A DNA stretch of 64,000 nucleotides from Archivesica marissinica (GCA_014843695.1 CM026393.1:9139536-9203535); one strand, 5' to 3'; numbered from the stretch's first letter, positions 36,704 through 48,727 are shown. Notes: generated from the letters alone by a model not told the origin. A program made the numbers and translations.

Positions 36704-38374
36704 CGTACAGCTAGACATGTATACTTGTAACGTATAGCTAGACATGTATACTTGTAACGTATAACTAGACATGTATACTTGTAACGTATAACTAGACATG
36801 TATACTTGTAACGTATAGCTAGACATGTATACTTGTAACGTATAACTAGACATGTATACTTGTAACGTATAGCTAGACATGTATACTTGTAACGTATAAC
36901 TAGACATGTATACTTGTAACGTATAGCTAGACATGTATACTTGTAACGTATAACTAGACATGTATACTTGTAACGTATAACTAGACATGTATACTTGTAA
37001 CGTATAGCTAGACATGTATACTTGTAACGTATAACTAGACATGTATACTTGTAACGTATAACTAGACATGTATACTTGTAACGTATAACTAGACATGTAT
37101 ACTTGTAACGTATAGCTAGACATGTATACTTGTAACGTATAGCTAGACATGTATACTTGTAACATATAGCTAGACATGTATACTTGTAACGTATAGCTAG
37201 ACATGTATACTTGTAACGTATAGCTAGACATGTATTCTTGCAACGTATAGCAAGACATGTATACTTGTAACGTATAACTAGACATGTATACTTGTAACGT
37301 ATAGCTAGACATGTATACTTGTAACGTATAGCTAGACATGTATACTTGTAACGTATAGCTAGACATGTATACTTGTAACGTATAGCTAGACATGTATTCT
37401 TGCAACGTATAGCAAGACATGTATACTTGTAACGTATAACTAGACATGTATACTTGTAACGTATAGCTAGACATGTATGCTTGTAACGTATAGCTAGACA
37501 TGTATACCTGTAACGTATAGCTAGACATGTATACTTGTAACGAACAGCTAGACATGCCTACTTGTAACGTATAACTAGACATGCATACTTGTAACGTATA
37601 GCTAGACATGTATACTTGTAACGTATAGCTAGACATGTATACTTGTAACGTATAGCTAGACATGTATACTTGTAACGTATAGCTAGACATGTATACCTGT
37701 AACGTATAGCTAGACATGTATACCTGTAACGTATAGCTAGACATGTATACTTGTAACGTATAGCTAGACATGTATACATGTAACGTATAGCTAGACATGT
37801 ATACTTGTAACGTATAGCTAGACATGTATACTTGTAACGTATAACTAGACATGTATACTTGCAACGTATAGCTAGACATGTATACTTGTAACGTATAGCT
37901 AGACATGTATACATGTAACGTATAGCTAGACATGTATACTTGTAACGTATAGCTAGACATGTATACTTGTAACGTATAAGTAGACATGTATACTTGTAAC
38001 GTATAACTAGACATGTATACTTGTAACGTATAGCTAGACATGTATACTTGTAACGTATAGCAAGACATGTATACTTGTAACGTATAGATAGACATGCATA
38101 CTTGTAACGTATAGCAAGACATGCATACTTGTAATGTATAACTAGACATGCATACTTGTAATGTATAACTAGACATGTATAATTGTAACGTATAGCTAGA
38201 CATGTATACTTGTAACGTATAGATAAACATGTATACTTGTAACGTACAGCTAGACATGTATACTTGTAACGTACAGCTAGACATGTATAATTGTAACGTA
38301 TAGCTAGACATGTATACTTGTAACGTACAGCTAGACATGTATACTTGGAACGTATAGCTAGACATGTATACTTG
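36704..38374. repeat. 27-bp minisatellite array (about 62 units)
   Basis: The unit is ACGTATAGCTAGACATGTAT plus ACTTGTA. The left third mixes AACTAGAC and AGCTAGAC. The right end is more diverged (ATGCATAC, AATTGTAA, ACGTACAGC). Because 27 bp is nine codons, the - strand is open for 589 codons (period VYMSSYTLQ) and a second - frame for 394; neither is a gene. Variation changes amino acids freely, as expected for non-coding DNA. Confidence 0.97.
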
Positions 38375-38504
38375 AAAAGAACAATTCCAGAACGAGTGTG
38401 ACCAAACAGCCAAACGTACTCACATAAAAACAACAGTATTAAAACAATGAAAATACGAAATAAGCAGAAAATAGAAGACAAATAATGACACATAATTACT
38501 GAGA

Positions 38505-38554
38505 AGAGAGAGAGAGAGAGAGAGAAGAAAGAAGAGAGAGAGAGAGGAGAGAGA

Positions 38555-38586
<32 letters not shown>

Positions 38587-38927
38587 AGAGAGAGGAGAGA
38601 GAGAGAGAGAGAGAGAGCGAGGGGAGAGATATAGATATATATAGATATATATAGAGAGAGAAGAGAGAGAATGAGATAGGAGATGGAGAGAAGAGAGAGA
38701 GGAGAGAGAAGAGAAGAGAGAGAGAGAAAGAAAGAGAGACAAGGAGATAGAGCGATGGCGAGAGAGAGAGAGAGATGGAGAGAATAGAGAGAGAGAGAGA
38801 GAAGAGAGAGCGACAAGGAGATAGAGCGATGTAGAGAAGAGAGAGATGGGAGAAGAGAGAGGAGAGAGAGAGAGAGAGAGAAGAGAGAGAGGAGAGAAGA
38901 GAGAATGGGAGAAAGAGATAGATGGAT

Positions 38928-38963
<36 letters not shown>

Positions 38964-39100
38964 ACGGAGCGACAAGGAGATATAGCGATGGAGAGACAGA
39001 GAGATGGAGAGAAGAGAGAGAGAGAGGGAGGGAAGAGAGAGAGAGAGAGAGAAGAGAGAGATGGAGAGAAGAGAGAGATGGAGAGAAGAGGAGAGAGAGA

Positions 39101-39142
<42 letters not shown>

Positions 39143-39252
39143 AAGAGAGAGAGAATAGAGAGAGAGATGGAGAGAAGAGAGAGATGGAGAGAAGAGAGAG
39201 AGAATAGAGAGAGAGATGGAGAGAAGAGAGATGGAGAGAGGAGAGAGAGGAG
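38505..39252. repeat. GA-rich polypurine tract
   Basis: About 750 bp in which the + strand is nearly pure purine (GAGAGA, GAGAAGAGAG, GATGGAGAGAAGAGAG). Occasional pyrimidines occur in GAGCGACAAGGAGATA-type inserts, which recur at about 38741, 38808 and 38966. Such mirror-symmetric polypurine DNA can form intramolecular triplex (established property). The very long Ser/Leu- and Arg/Glu-rich frames on both strands are meaningless. Confidence 0.96.
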
Positions 39253-39723
39253 TCATCTACGAGCATAATTTTATGTTGGAAATAAAGAAAAGACGTCGAT
39301 GTATGCTGTGCTTTCAGACAAGATGTACGTGTTTCAGGGCACGTGCATGCTATAATAGTACTATAATGCTCTGCACACAATGCATTATATGCAAACAGTG
39401 CCACGCCTACCACTTCTGTATTGCAAATTGTGAGAACATTGAATATAACACATAGTATACACACATATACTTCTAGCACCAGTATGGAGAAACGTCGGGT
39501 ATCCAGTTAATGACATGGTCGAAATGGAGAGGGTGTTATGCAATATGTTTCACAGGAAATTAAAAAGCCAATCGTTTCATTGTCCTTCAACATTAAAGTT
39601 AATCCTGTACAGAGAAGTAACAGTATAATATGAAGTGTGACATTGCATGCTTTTTGTTTTTAAACATTTTTATAATTTACTCTTTCTGCATTAATGCCGT
39701 TGTTTAGGTTGGCATTGCATTTA
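39253..39723. other. Unique stretch, nothing recognised
   Basis: No array, mobile element or domain-bearing frame is visible. A small perfect palindrome (ATAGTACTAT) lies at about 39354. Confidence 0.4.
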
Positions 39724-40182
39724 TTATATGTTGGATTCTTTCACGGCATCTGCATCGTTTACACAATAACTGGCATTTTGAAAATGTGCATGCGAGTCGC
39801 TATGAATACCCCTGTCATGCGACCTGCATAAGATCGTTTCACTTTTAGTTTCATTACGCATGTCACTGGATGACGTCACGAGAATCGGTGTTTCAGACTG
39901 CTCATTCTTTCCTCGGCGTCTATTCTTATGTTTCTTCCTCTTCTCTGGTCGTTCCACTGAACCCGTCTTGTCTGTGTGTGCCTGTGCTATATGTAGACCG
40001 TGTATACCACGTGCTTCCGGTATACCGCGTGCTTCCGGTATGCGATGTGCTTCCGGTATACGATGTGTTTTCGGTAAGTGATGTGTTAGGCCTATGCCAC
40101 GTGTGGCCGGTATCCCATAATGCTGTGGTTGCATTTCTGGCAAAATAGCGTGTATATCCGGTAAGACAGCCCTGCCATTCAT
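39724..40182 (-). CDS. Uncharacterised open frame (152 codons), doubtful
   Basis: The frame runs from ATG at 40180-40182 to a stop at 39724. Residues about 30-62 come from an 18 bp repeat on the DNA (TTCCGGTATACC-type, about 40005-40120), giving the pattern IPEARGIPEA. After it comes a basic patch KRKKHKNRRRGK and then a non-repetitive, Ser/Asp/His-rich end. AATAAA on the - strand (39720-39725) overlaps the stop. Nothing identifies a function. It could be a terminal exon of a host gene or chance. It is the only non-mobile, partly complex open frame of note in the window. Confidence 0.18.
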   Translation of the reverse strand: MNGRAVLPDIHAILPEMQPQHYGIPATRGIGLTHHLPKTHRIPEAHRIPEARGIPEARGIHGLHIAQAHTDKTGSVERPEKRKKHKNRRRGKNEQSETPILVTSSSDMRNETKSETILCRSHDRGIHSDSHAHFQNASYCVNDADAVKESNI

Positions 40183-40204
40183 GCTGCAATGAGTTGGTTT
40201 AATA

Positions 40205-40528
40205 TAACTAGATACACGATGTGTAGCACGTCCTACATGGTGTATAATTATGTAACTAGATACACGATGTGTAGCACGTCCTACATGGTGTATAATTATG
40301 TAACTAGATACACGATGTGTAGCACGTCCTACATGGTGTATATGTAACTAGATACACGATGTGTAGCACGTCCTACATGGTGTATATGTAACTAGATACA
40401 CGATGTGTAGCACGTCCTACATGGTGTATATGTAACTAGATACACGATGTGTAGCACGTCCTACATGGTGTATATGTAACTAGATACACGATGTGTAGCA
40501 CGTCCTACATGGTGTATATGTAACTCAA
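40205..40528. repeat. 48/44-bp minisatellite (7 units plus a partial one)
   Basis: TAACTAGATACACGATGTGT starts at 40205, 40253, 40301, 40345, 40389, 40433, 40477 and 40521 (partial). The first two units have the spacer GTGTATAATTATG and are 48 bp; later units have GTGTATATG and are 44 bp. Otherwise the units are identical. Confidence 0.97.
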
Positions 40529-40848
40529 CAATTGAGAATAATATTGTTCTAACGGACTTCTTTGCACATTTCGAGAAAACAGTTTTCAACGATTCAAAAT
40601 GTGATATTCTTTACTAAATTGAACATTTGTTTATTAAATTATTTATAGCCCTCAATAGAACTATTAATATTGTAATTCGTCACCTCGTTTGGGGCGTAGT
40701 TATATTGTATAACTATTAACACAACTATAGAGAGGAGAGGAGATGCGAGGAGAGGAGAGGACAATCATAAGCTATACAGCTTTATGTCCAATTCCTTATA
40801 TCAGTTGTTGTAAATAATCATGTTTTGACAGAAAATAAATATGTTTAA
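40529..40848. other. AT-rich stretch with one orphan monomer
   Basis: No gene is visible. A single AACACAACTATAGAG at about 40721-40735 matches the beginning of the 29 bp unit that forms an array 115 bp further on. A short GAGGAGAGGAGATGC purine run follows it. Confidence 0.55.
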
Positions 40849-41848
40849 ACTAACACAACTATAGAACACTCGTGATGTTGAACACAACTATAGAACACTC
40901 GTAATGTTGAACACAACTATAGAACACTCGTAATGTTGAACACAACTATAGATAACTCGTAATGTTGAACACAACTATAGATAACTCGTAATGTTGAACA
41001 CAACTATAGATAACTCGTAATGTTGAACACAACTATAGATAACTCGTGATGTTGAACACAACTATAGATAACTCGTAATGTTGAACACAACTATAGATAA
41101 CTCGTAATGTTGAACACAACTATAGATAACTCGTGATGTTGAACACAACTATAGATAACTCGTAATGTTGAACACAACTATAGAACACTCGTGATGTTGA
41201 ACACAACTATAGAACACTCGTAATGTTGAACACAACTATAGAACACTCGTAATGTTGAACACAACTATAGAACACTCGTAATGTTGAACACAACTATAGA
41301 TAACTCGTAATGTTGAACACAACTATAGATAACTCGTAATGTTGAACACAACTATAGATAACTCGTAATGTTGAACACAACTATAGATAACTCGTAATGT
41401 TGAACACAACTATAGAACACTCGTGATGTTGAACACAACTATAGAACACTCGTGATGTTGAACACAACTATAGAACACTCGTGATGTTGAACACAACTAT
41501 AGAACACTCGTGATGTTGAACACAACTATAGAACACTCGTAATGTTGAACACAACTATAGATAACTCGTAATGTTGAACACAACTATAGATAACTCGTAA
41601 TGTTGAACACAACTATAGATAACTCGTAATGTTGAACACAACTATAGATAACTCGTAATGTTGAACACAACTATAGAACACTCGTGATGTTGAACACAAC
41701 TATAGAACACTCGTGATGTTGAACACAACTATAGAACACTCGTAATGTTGAACACAACTATAGAACACTCGTGATGTTGAACACAACTATAGAACACTCG
41801 TAATGTTGAACACAACTATAGATAACTCGTAATGTTGAACACAACTAA
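40849..41848. repeat. 29-bp minisatellite array (about 34 units)
   Basis: The unit is AACACAACTATAGAACACTC plus GTAATGTTG. Two binary variants, GAACAC/GATAAC and GTAATG/GTGATG, occur in runs of 3-8 units. Some run orders recur (GAACAC runs followed by GATAAC runs), suggesting block duplication. Confidence 0.96.
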
Positions 41849-42373
41849 TCCGCTATAACAGTATTATTCTCAGACGATGAAATTATCGTGGAACCAAATT
41901 CTACAAGGATAATATATACAGATATACTCATGCTAAATATTTCAAAACCAGGATAGAACCATCGATCTTCCGCACACCACTGCATCTGACAACATATAAT
42001 ATATTTGCAGGTGCGCGAATTCTTGTAAACAGAATTAACAGAATAAAAATGGCAGCCACTTTTCTTCCGATTCGAAATATGTTTTTTATTTCTAAATGCT
42101 AATCAATAGTACATATGTCATGCACATAAAGATACAATGCATAGCATGAACATACAAATGGTTTGGGCCACACTATGTAGATGGTTATTATTGAAACTAT
42201 TTCCAATGATGTGTTATTACATTCGTACAATTGGCATGTATTTTATTTGCCGAAAAATGTTTATAATATATCATAATATTGCGTTTGTTTATTTTATTCC
42301 ACTATTAAAGAGGCGACATATATTTATTGTTTAATCTAGCTCACAAGAACCTCGATGTGGACCGGATAGCTCC
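41849..42373. other. AT-rich stretch with a copy of a dispersed repeat
   Basis: No gene is supported. Positions 42095-42175 (CAATAGTACATATGTCATGC, AGCATGAACATACAAATGGT, TTGGGCC) match 21005-21090 with few differences, so this is a dispersed repeat in the same orientation, probably a retroelement 3' end read on the - strand. Confidence 0.55.
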
Positions 42374-42505
42374 TTCCGGAAAATCAGACTTCCGGTACCC
42401 ATTAGCTCTTTCCGGAAAATCAGATTTTCGGTACCCATTAGCTCTTTCCGGAAAATCAGACTTCCGGTACCCATGAGCTCTTTCCGGAAAATCAGACTCT
42501 CCGTA
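42374..42505. repeat. 36-bp repeat (about 3.5 units)
   Basis: CCGGAAAATCAGACTTCCGG with TACCCATTAGCTCTTT recurs with few changes. Each unit contains the near-palindrome CCGGAAAATCAGATTTTCGG. Confidence 0.9.
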
Positions 42506-42703
42506 CAAAGATTTCAATTTATATAGATATCAACAATCTTTTCTCAACTCGCTTTACCGGAAATGAATATTTACTTGAATGAGATATGAGGTGGTGGGGT
42601 GGGCGTTCTATGACCTCCATCGTGCTCTTGTTGAAGCTTTGCAACTCTGTCTGGCAATGGAATCTCGAATCTCTCTGAAACAAGGCAATCATGAACACGG
42701 AAG

Positions 42704-45700
42704 CCAGGGTACATGTAGGTATATCTCTATGATTTACTGTGGAAGCCAGGGTACATGTAGGTATATCTCTATGATTTACTGTGGAAGCCAGGGTACATGT
42801 AGGTATATCTCTATGATTTACTGTGGAAGCCAGGGTACATGTAGGTATATCTCTATGATTTACTGTGGAAGCCAGGGTACATGTAGGTATATCTCTATGA
42901 TTTACTGTGGAAGCCAGGGTACATGTAGGTATATCTCTATGATTTACTGTGGAAGCCAGGGTACATGTAGGTATATCTCTATGATTTACTATGGAAGCCA
43001 GGGTACATGTAGGTATATCTCTATGATTTACTATGGAAGCCAGGGTACATGTAGGTATATCTCTATGATTTACTGTGGAAGCCAGGGTACATGTAGGTAT
43101 ATCTCTATGATTTACTGTGGAAGCCAGGGTACATGTAGGTATATCTCTATGATTTACTATGGAAGCCAGGGTACATGTAGGTATATCTCTATGATTTACT
43201 GTGGAAGCCAGGGTACATGTAGGTATATCTCTATGATTTACTGTGGAAGCCAGGGTACATGTAGGTATATCTCTATGATTTACTGTGGAAGCCAGGGTAC
43301 ATGTAGGTATATCTCTATGATTTACTGTGGAAGCCAGGGTACATGTAGGTATATCTCTATGATTTACTATGGAAGCCAGGGTACATGTAGGTATATCTCT
43401 ATGATTTACTGTGGAAGCCAGGGTACATGTAGGTATATCTCTATGATTTACTGTGGAAGCCAGGGTACATGTAGGTATATCTCTATGATTTACTGTGGAA
43501 GCCAGGGTACATGTAGGTATATCTCTATGGTTTACTGTGCAAGCCAGGGTACATGTAGGTATATCTCTATGATTTACTATGGAAGCCAGGGTACATGTAG
43601 GTATATCTCTATGATTTACTATGGAAGCCAGGGTACATGTAGGTATATCTCTATGATTTACTATGGAAGCCAGGGTACATGTAGGTATATCTCTATGATT
43701 TACTATGGAAGCCAGGGTACATGTAGGTATATCTCTATGATTTACTGTGGAAGCCAGGGTACATGTAGGTATATCTCTATGATTTACTATGGAAGCCAGG
43801 GTACATGTAGGTATATCTCTATGATTTACTATGGAAGCCAGGGTACATGTAGGTATATCTCTATGATTTACTGTGGAAGCCAGGGTACATGTAGGTATAT
43901 CTCTATGATTTACTATGGAAGCCAGGGTACATGTAGGTATATCTCTATGATTTACTGTGGAAGCCAGGGTACATGTAGGTATATCTCTATGATTTACTGT
44001 GGAAGCCAGGGTACATGTAGGTATATCTCTATGATTTACTGTGGAAGCCAGGGTACATGTAGGTATATCTCTATGATTTACTGTGGAAGCCAGGGTACAT
44101 GTAGGTATATCTCTATGATTTACTGTGGAAGCCAGGGTACATGTAGGTATATCTCTATGATTTACTATGGAAGCCAGGGTACATGTAGGTATATCTCTAT
44201 GGTTTACTGTGGAAGCCAGGGTACATGTAGGTATATCTCTATGATTTACTATGGAAGCCAGGGTACATGTAGGTATATCTCTATGATTTACTGTGGAAGC
44301 CAGGGTACATGTAGGTATATCTCTATGATTTACTGTGGAAGCCAGGGTACATGTAGGTATATCTCTATGATTTACTGTGGAAGCCAGGGTACATGTAGGT
44401 ATATCTCTATGATTTACTGTGGAAGCCAGGGTACATGTAGGTATATCTCTATGATTTACTGTGGAAGCCAGGGTACATGTAGGTATATCTCTATGATTTA
44501 CTGTGGAAGCCAGGGTACATGTAGGTATATCTCTATGATTTACTATGGAAGCCAGGGTACATGTAGGTATATCTCTATGATTTACTGTGGAAGCCAGGGT
44601 ACATGTAGGTATATCTCTATGATTTACTGTGGAAGCCAGGGTACATGTAGGTATATCTCTATGATTTACTGTGGAAGCCAGGGTACATGTAGGTATATCT
44701 CTATGGTTTACTGTGGAAGCCAGGGTACATGTAGGTATATCTCTATGATTTACTATGGAAGCCAGGGTACATGTAGGTATATCTCTATGATTTACTATGG
44801 AAGCCAGGGTACATGTAGGTATATCTCTATGATTTACTATGGAAGCCAGGGTACATGTAGGTATATCTCTATGATTTACTATGGAAGCCAGGGTACATGT
44901 AGGTATATCTCTATGATTTACTGTGGAAGCCAGGGTACATGTAGGTATATCTCTATGATTTACTATGGAAGCCAGGGTACATGTAGGTATATCTCTATGA
45001 TTTACTATGGAAGCCAGGGTACATGTAGGTATATCTCTATGATTTACTGTGGAAGCCAGGGTACATGTAGGTATATCTCTATGATTTACTATGGAAGCCA
45101 GGGTACATGTAGGTATATCTCTATGATTTACTGTGGAAGCCAGGGTACATGTAGGTATATCTCTATGATTTACTATGGAAGCCAGGGTACATGTAGGTAT
45201 ATCTCTATGATTTACTGTGGAAGCCAGGGTACATGTAGGTATATCTCTATGATTTACTGTGGAAGCCAGGGTACATGTAGGTATATCTCTATGATTTACT
45301 GTGGAAGCCAGGGTACATGTAGGTATATCTCTATGATTTACTGTGGAAGCCAGGGTACATGTAGGTATATCTCTATGATTTACTATGGAAGCCAGGGTAC
45401 ATGTAGGTATATCTCTATGATTTACTGTGGAAGCCAGGGTACATGTAGGTATATCTCTATGATTTACTGTGGAAGCCAGGGTACATGTAGGTATATCTCT
45501 ATGATTTACTGTGGAAGCCAGGGTACATGTAGGTATATCTCTATGATTTACTGTGGAAGCCAGGGTACATGTAGGTATATCTCTATGATTTACTGTGGAA
45601 GCCAGGGTACATGTAGGTATATCTCTATGATTTACTGTGGAAGCCAGGGTACATGTAGGTATATCTCTATGATTTACTATGGAAGCCAGGGTACATGTAG

Positions 45701-45758
45701 GTATATCTCTATGATTTACTATGGAAGCCAGGGTACATGTAGGTATATCTCTATGATT
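42704..45758. repeat. 42-bp satellite array (about 73 units)
   Basis: The unit is GGAAGCCAGGGTACATGTAG plus GTATATCTCTATGATTTACT and GT or AT. Only three kinds of change are seen: TGT/TAT in the last codon, ATG ATT to ATG GTT (43527, 44205 and 44703), and one GGAAGC to GCAAGC (43537). The pattern after 43527 recurs after 44703, exactly 28 units (1,176 bp) later. The unit is 14 codons without a stop, so a 1,066-codon + frame (42579-45779) exists, but all variation changes amino acids, which argues against a protein. Confidence 0.97.
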
Positions 45759-45833
45759 TGGTTGTACTGTGCATTTTAACCCTATTTTGCAGAAGTATAT
45801 TAAAGAACACCATTTAAGGAAGCGATCACGCGC

Positions 45834-46833
45834 NNNNNNNNNNNNNNNNNNNNNNNNNNNNNNNNNNNNNNNNNNNNNNNNNNNNNNNNNNNNNNNNNNN
45901 NNNNNNNNNNNNNNNNNNNNNNNNNNNNNNNNNNNNNNNNNNNNNNNNNNNNNNNNNNNNNNNNNNNNNNNNNNNNNNNNNNNNNNNNNNNNNNNNNNNN
46001 NNNNNNNNNNNNNNNNNNNNNNNNNNNNNNNNNNNNNNNNNNNNNNNNNNNNNNNNNNNNNNNNNNNNNNNNNNNNNNNNNNNNNNNNNNNNNNNNNNNN
46101 NNNNNNNNNNNNNNNNNNNNNNNNNNNNNNNNNNNNNNNNNNNNNNNNNNNNNNNNNNNNNNNNNNNNNNNNNNNNNNNNNNNNNNNNNNNNNNNNNNNN
46201 NNNNNNNNNNNNNNNNNNNNNNNNNNNNNNNNNNNNNNNNNNNNNNNNNNNNNNNNNNNNNNNNNNNNNNNNNNNNNNNNNNNNNNNNNNNNNNNNNNNN
46301 NNNNNNNNNNNNNNNNNNNNNNNNNNNNNNNNNNNNNNNNNNNNNNNNNNNNNNNNNNNNNNNNNNNNNNNNNNNNNNNNNNNNNNNNNNNNNNNNNNNN
46401 NNNNNNNNNNNNNNNNNNNNNNNNNNNNNNNNNNNNNNNNNNNNNNNNNNNNNNNNNNNNNNNNNNNNNNNNNNNNNNNNNNNNNNNNNNNNNNNNNNNN
46501 NNNNNNNNNNNNNNNNNNNNNNNNNNNNNNNNNNNNNNNNNNNNNNNNNNNNNNNNNNNNNNNNNNNNNNNNNNNNNNNNNNNNNNNNNNNNNNNNNNNN
46601 NNNNNNNNNNNNNNNNNNNNNNNNNNNNNNNNNNNNNNNNNNNNNNNNNNNNNNNNNNNNNNNNNNNNNNNNNNNNNNNNNNNNNNNNNNNNNNNNNNNN
46701 NNNNNNNNNNNNNNNNNNNNNNNNNNNNNNNNNNNNNNNNNNNNNNNNNNNNNNNNNNNNNNNNNNNNNNNNNNNNNNNNNNNNNNNNNNNNNNNNNNNN
46801 NNNNNNNNNNNNNNNNNNNNNNNNNNNNNNNNN
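45834..46833. other. Assembly gap (1,000 N)
   Basis: Exactly 1,000 N. The left flank is a short unique tail after the 42 bp array; the right flank starts inside a 36 bp array. Frames crossing it are not real. Confidence 0.99.
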
Positions 46834-47262
46834 GGTGTGCTTTTTCTATGTCCTCTAGTATATAATGTAGGTGTGCTTTTTCTATGTCCTCTAGTATATA
46901 ATGTAGGTGTGCGTTTTCTATGTCCTCTAGTATATAAGGTAGGTGTGCGTTTTCTATGTCCTCTAGTATATAATGTAGGTGTGCGTTTTCTATGTCCTCT
47001 AGTATATAATGTAGGTGTGTGTTTTCTCTGTCCTCTAGTATATAATGTAGGTGTGCGTTTTCTCTGTCCTCTAGTATATAATGTAGGTGTGTGTGTTCTA
47101 TGTCCTCTAGTATATAATGTAGGTGTGCGTTTTCTCTGTCATCTAGTATACAATGTAGGTGTGCATTTTCTATGTCCTCTAGTATATAATGTAGGTGTGC
47201 GTTTTCTATGTCCTCTAGTATATAATGTAGGTGTGCGTTTTCTATGTCCTCTAGTATATAAC
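46834..47262. repeat. 36-bp satellite array (about 12 units), orientation 2
   Basis: The unit GTGCGTTTTCTATGTCCTCT followed by AGTATATAATGTAGGT is the reverse complement of the unit at 30533-31245. Variants here (TTTCTCTGTCC, GTGTGTTTTC, ATAAGGTAGG) differ mostly from those of the other locus. The left end is lost in the gap. Confidence 0.96.
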
Positions 47263-47965
47263 AACACATTTCCCAGAGTCCATTTTAGCATTTATTCATC
47301 TTTTATATTTTTTATATTTTAAGATTTAATTTTTTTTATATTTTATCTTATCATACAAGTCTTGCATTGATTATTTCAGAATGCAATGAAATATGATTAA
47401 ATTAATGTTACACGTAGTCACTACAATGTATAATACATGTGTTAGGATTGAACCTTGCCTCAAGGCATCATCTATGCGTTTTTATTAAAGTTGAGAAAAT
47501 GGAAAACATATCGTACGTCACTGAATGTGGATATTATCAGCAGATCAATGAACATAGAATTATAATTATTCATTAAAATATACATTTATATATTATATAA
47601 TAATACTTATTCATTACTATATACCCTGAAGCATCAATTACAATTGTTAGGTTTAACATAATCATTACACACACAGTTGAAGACACGCTTACAAAGACAG
47701 GACAGTAGTTTGGATCTTGACGATTTTAAATAGAGGATGAAATGTAAGTACATTGTGTATTGTAATGAAATAGAAAATAAACTCGACTGTTCTTTGCTAA
47801 ACAGAACAGGAATAAAGTTATATATTACACTACTTAAAAACCGGAAATGACGAATAATTTTAACATTATTTATAGAATAATTGAATGTGTAATAAATAGG
47901 AAAACACAAGTTTATACAACTCGGGGGAAACATATTATCATATTATAGTTATTTTAATTTTGCTC
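47263..47965. other. AT-rich unique DNA
   Basis: About 700 bp with no recognised gene or element. A 99-codon - frame at 47634-47933 has no domain features and lies in AT-rich sequence, so I do not call it. Confidence 0.45.
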
Positions 47966-47971
47966 AATTCG

Positions 47972-48155
47972 GGGCTTCCGTGGCCCAGTGGTTAATGTCG
48001 TTCCCTGCAAATCACTTGGCATTTAAACTGCACATTTTGTTCTGTTCTCTCTCCCTCGTGGCGATGGATTCTACCAGGTATGAGGTATCGAGATCGATTC
48101 ATTTAAATTGTAAAAACTTGTTTCGCATCGAACTAAAATAAATTTGTATAAATTA
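47972..48155 (+). mobile_element. SINE family C, head shortened
   Basis: The head has GGGGCTTCCGTGGCCCAGTG with the A box TGGCCCAGTGG, but the B box region is deleted. The body TCTCTCTCCCTCGTGGCGAT and tail TTGTTTCGCATCGAACTAAA then ATAAATTTGTATAAA are intact. A 21 bp array begins about 22 bp after its end. Confidence 0.8.
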
Positions 48156-48177
48156 ATGGCCGTCGGTTCTAACCGGG

Positions 48178-48727
48178 TGTTCGCCCGTGGGATATGAATG
48201 TTCGCCCGTGAGATATGAATGTTCGCCCGTGGGATATGAATGTTCGCCCGTGAGATATGAATGTTCGCCCGTGAGATATGAATGTTCGCCCGTGAGATAT
48301 GAATGTTCGCCCGTGAGATATGAATGTTCGCCCGTGAGATATGAATGTTCGCCCGTGAGATATGAATGTTCGCCCGTGAGATATGAATGTTCGCCCGTGA
48401 GATATGAATGTTCGCCCGTGAGATATGAATGTTCGCCCGTGAGATATGAATGTTCGCCCGTGAGATATGAATGTTCGCCCGTGAGATATGAATGTTCGCC
48501 CGTGGGATATGAATGTTCGCCCGTGAGATATGAATGTTCGCCCGTGAGATATGAATGTTCGCCCGTGAGATATGAATGTTCGCCCGTGAGATATGAATGT
48601 TCGCCCGTGAGATATGAATGTTCGCCCGTGAGATATGAATGTTCGCCCGTGAGATATGAATGTTCGCCCGTGAGATATGAATGTTCGCCCGTGGGATATG
48701 AATGTTCGCCCGTGGGATATGAATGTT
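48178..48727. repeat. 21-bp minisatellite array (26 units)
   Basis: GTTCGCCCGTGAGATATGAA plus T repeats almost perfectly; the only variant is GTGGGATATG at both ends and once in the middle (about 48504). All frames are open on both strands over about 190-210 codons, including a simple FISHGRT period on the - strand; none is a gene. Confidence 0.98.

Noticed and set aside
36644..38413. 589-codon - strand frame resembling a repetitive membrane or adhesive protein
   Set aside because: The 27 bp unit gives a nine-residue period. There is no signal peptide or unique domain, and changes are not biased to synonymous sites.
38496..39479. Ser/Leu-rich and Arg/Glu-rich frames on both strands
   Set aside because: Pure translations of the GA/CT tract.
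42579..45779. 1,066-codon open frame on the + strand
   Set aside because: It is the 42 bp satellite read in a stop-free frame. Nearly all unit-to-unit changes alter amino acids, and the frame start is not gene-like.
48178..48727. CRISPR-like regular repeats
   Set aside because: Units are contiguous, with no unique spacers, and the genome is eukaryotic. The same applies to all other arrays in the window.
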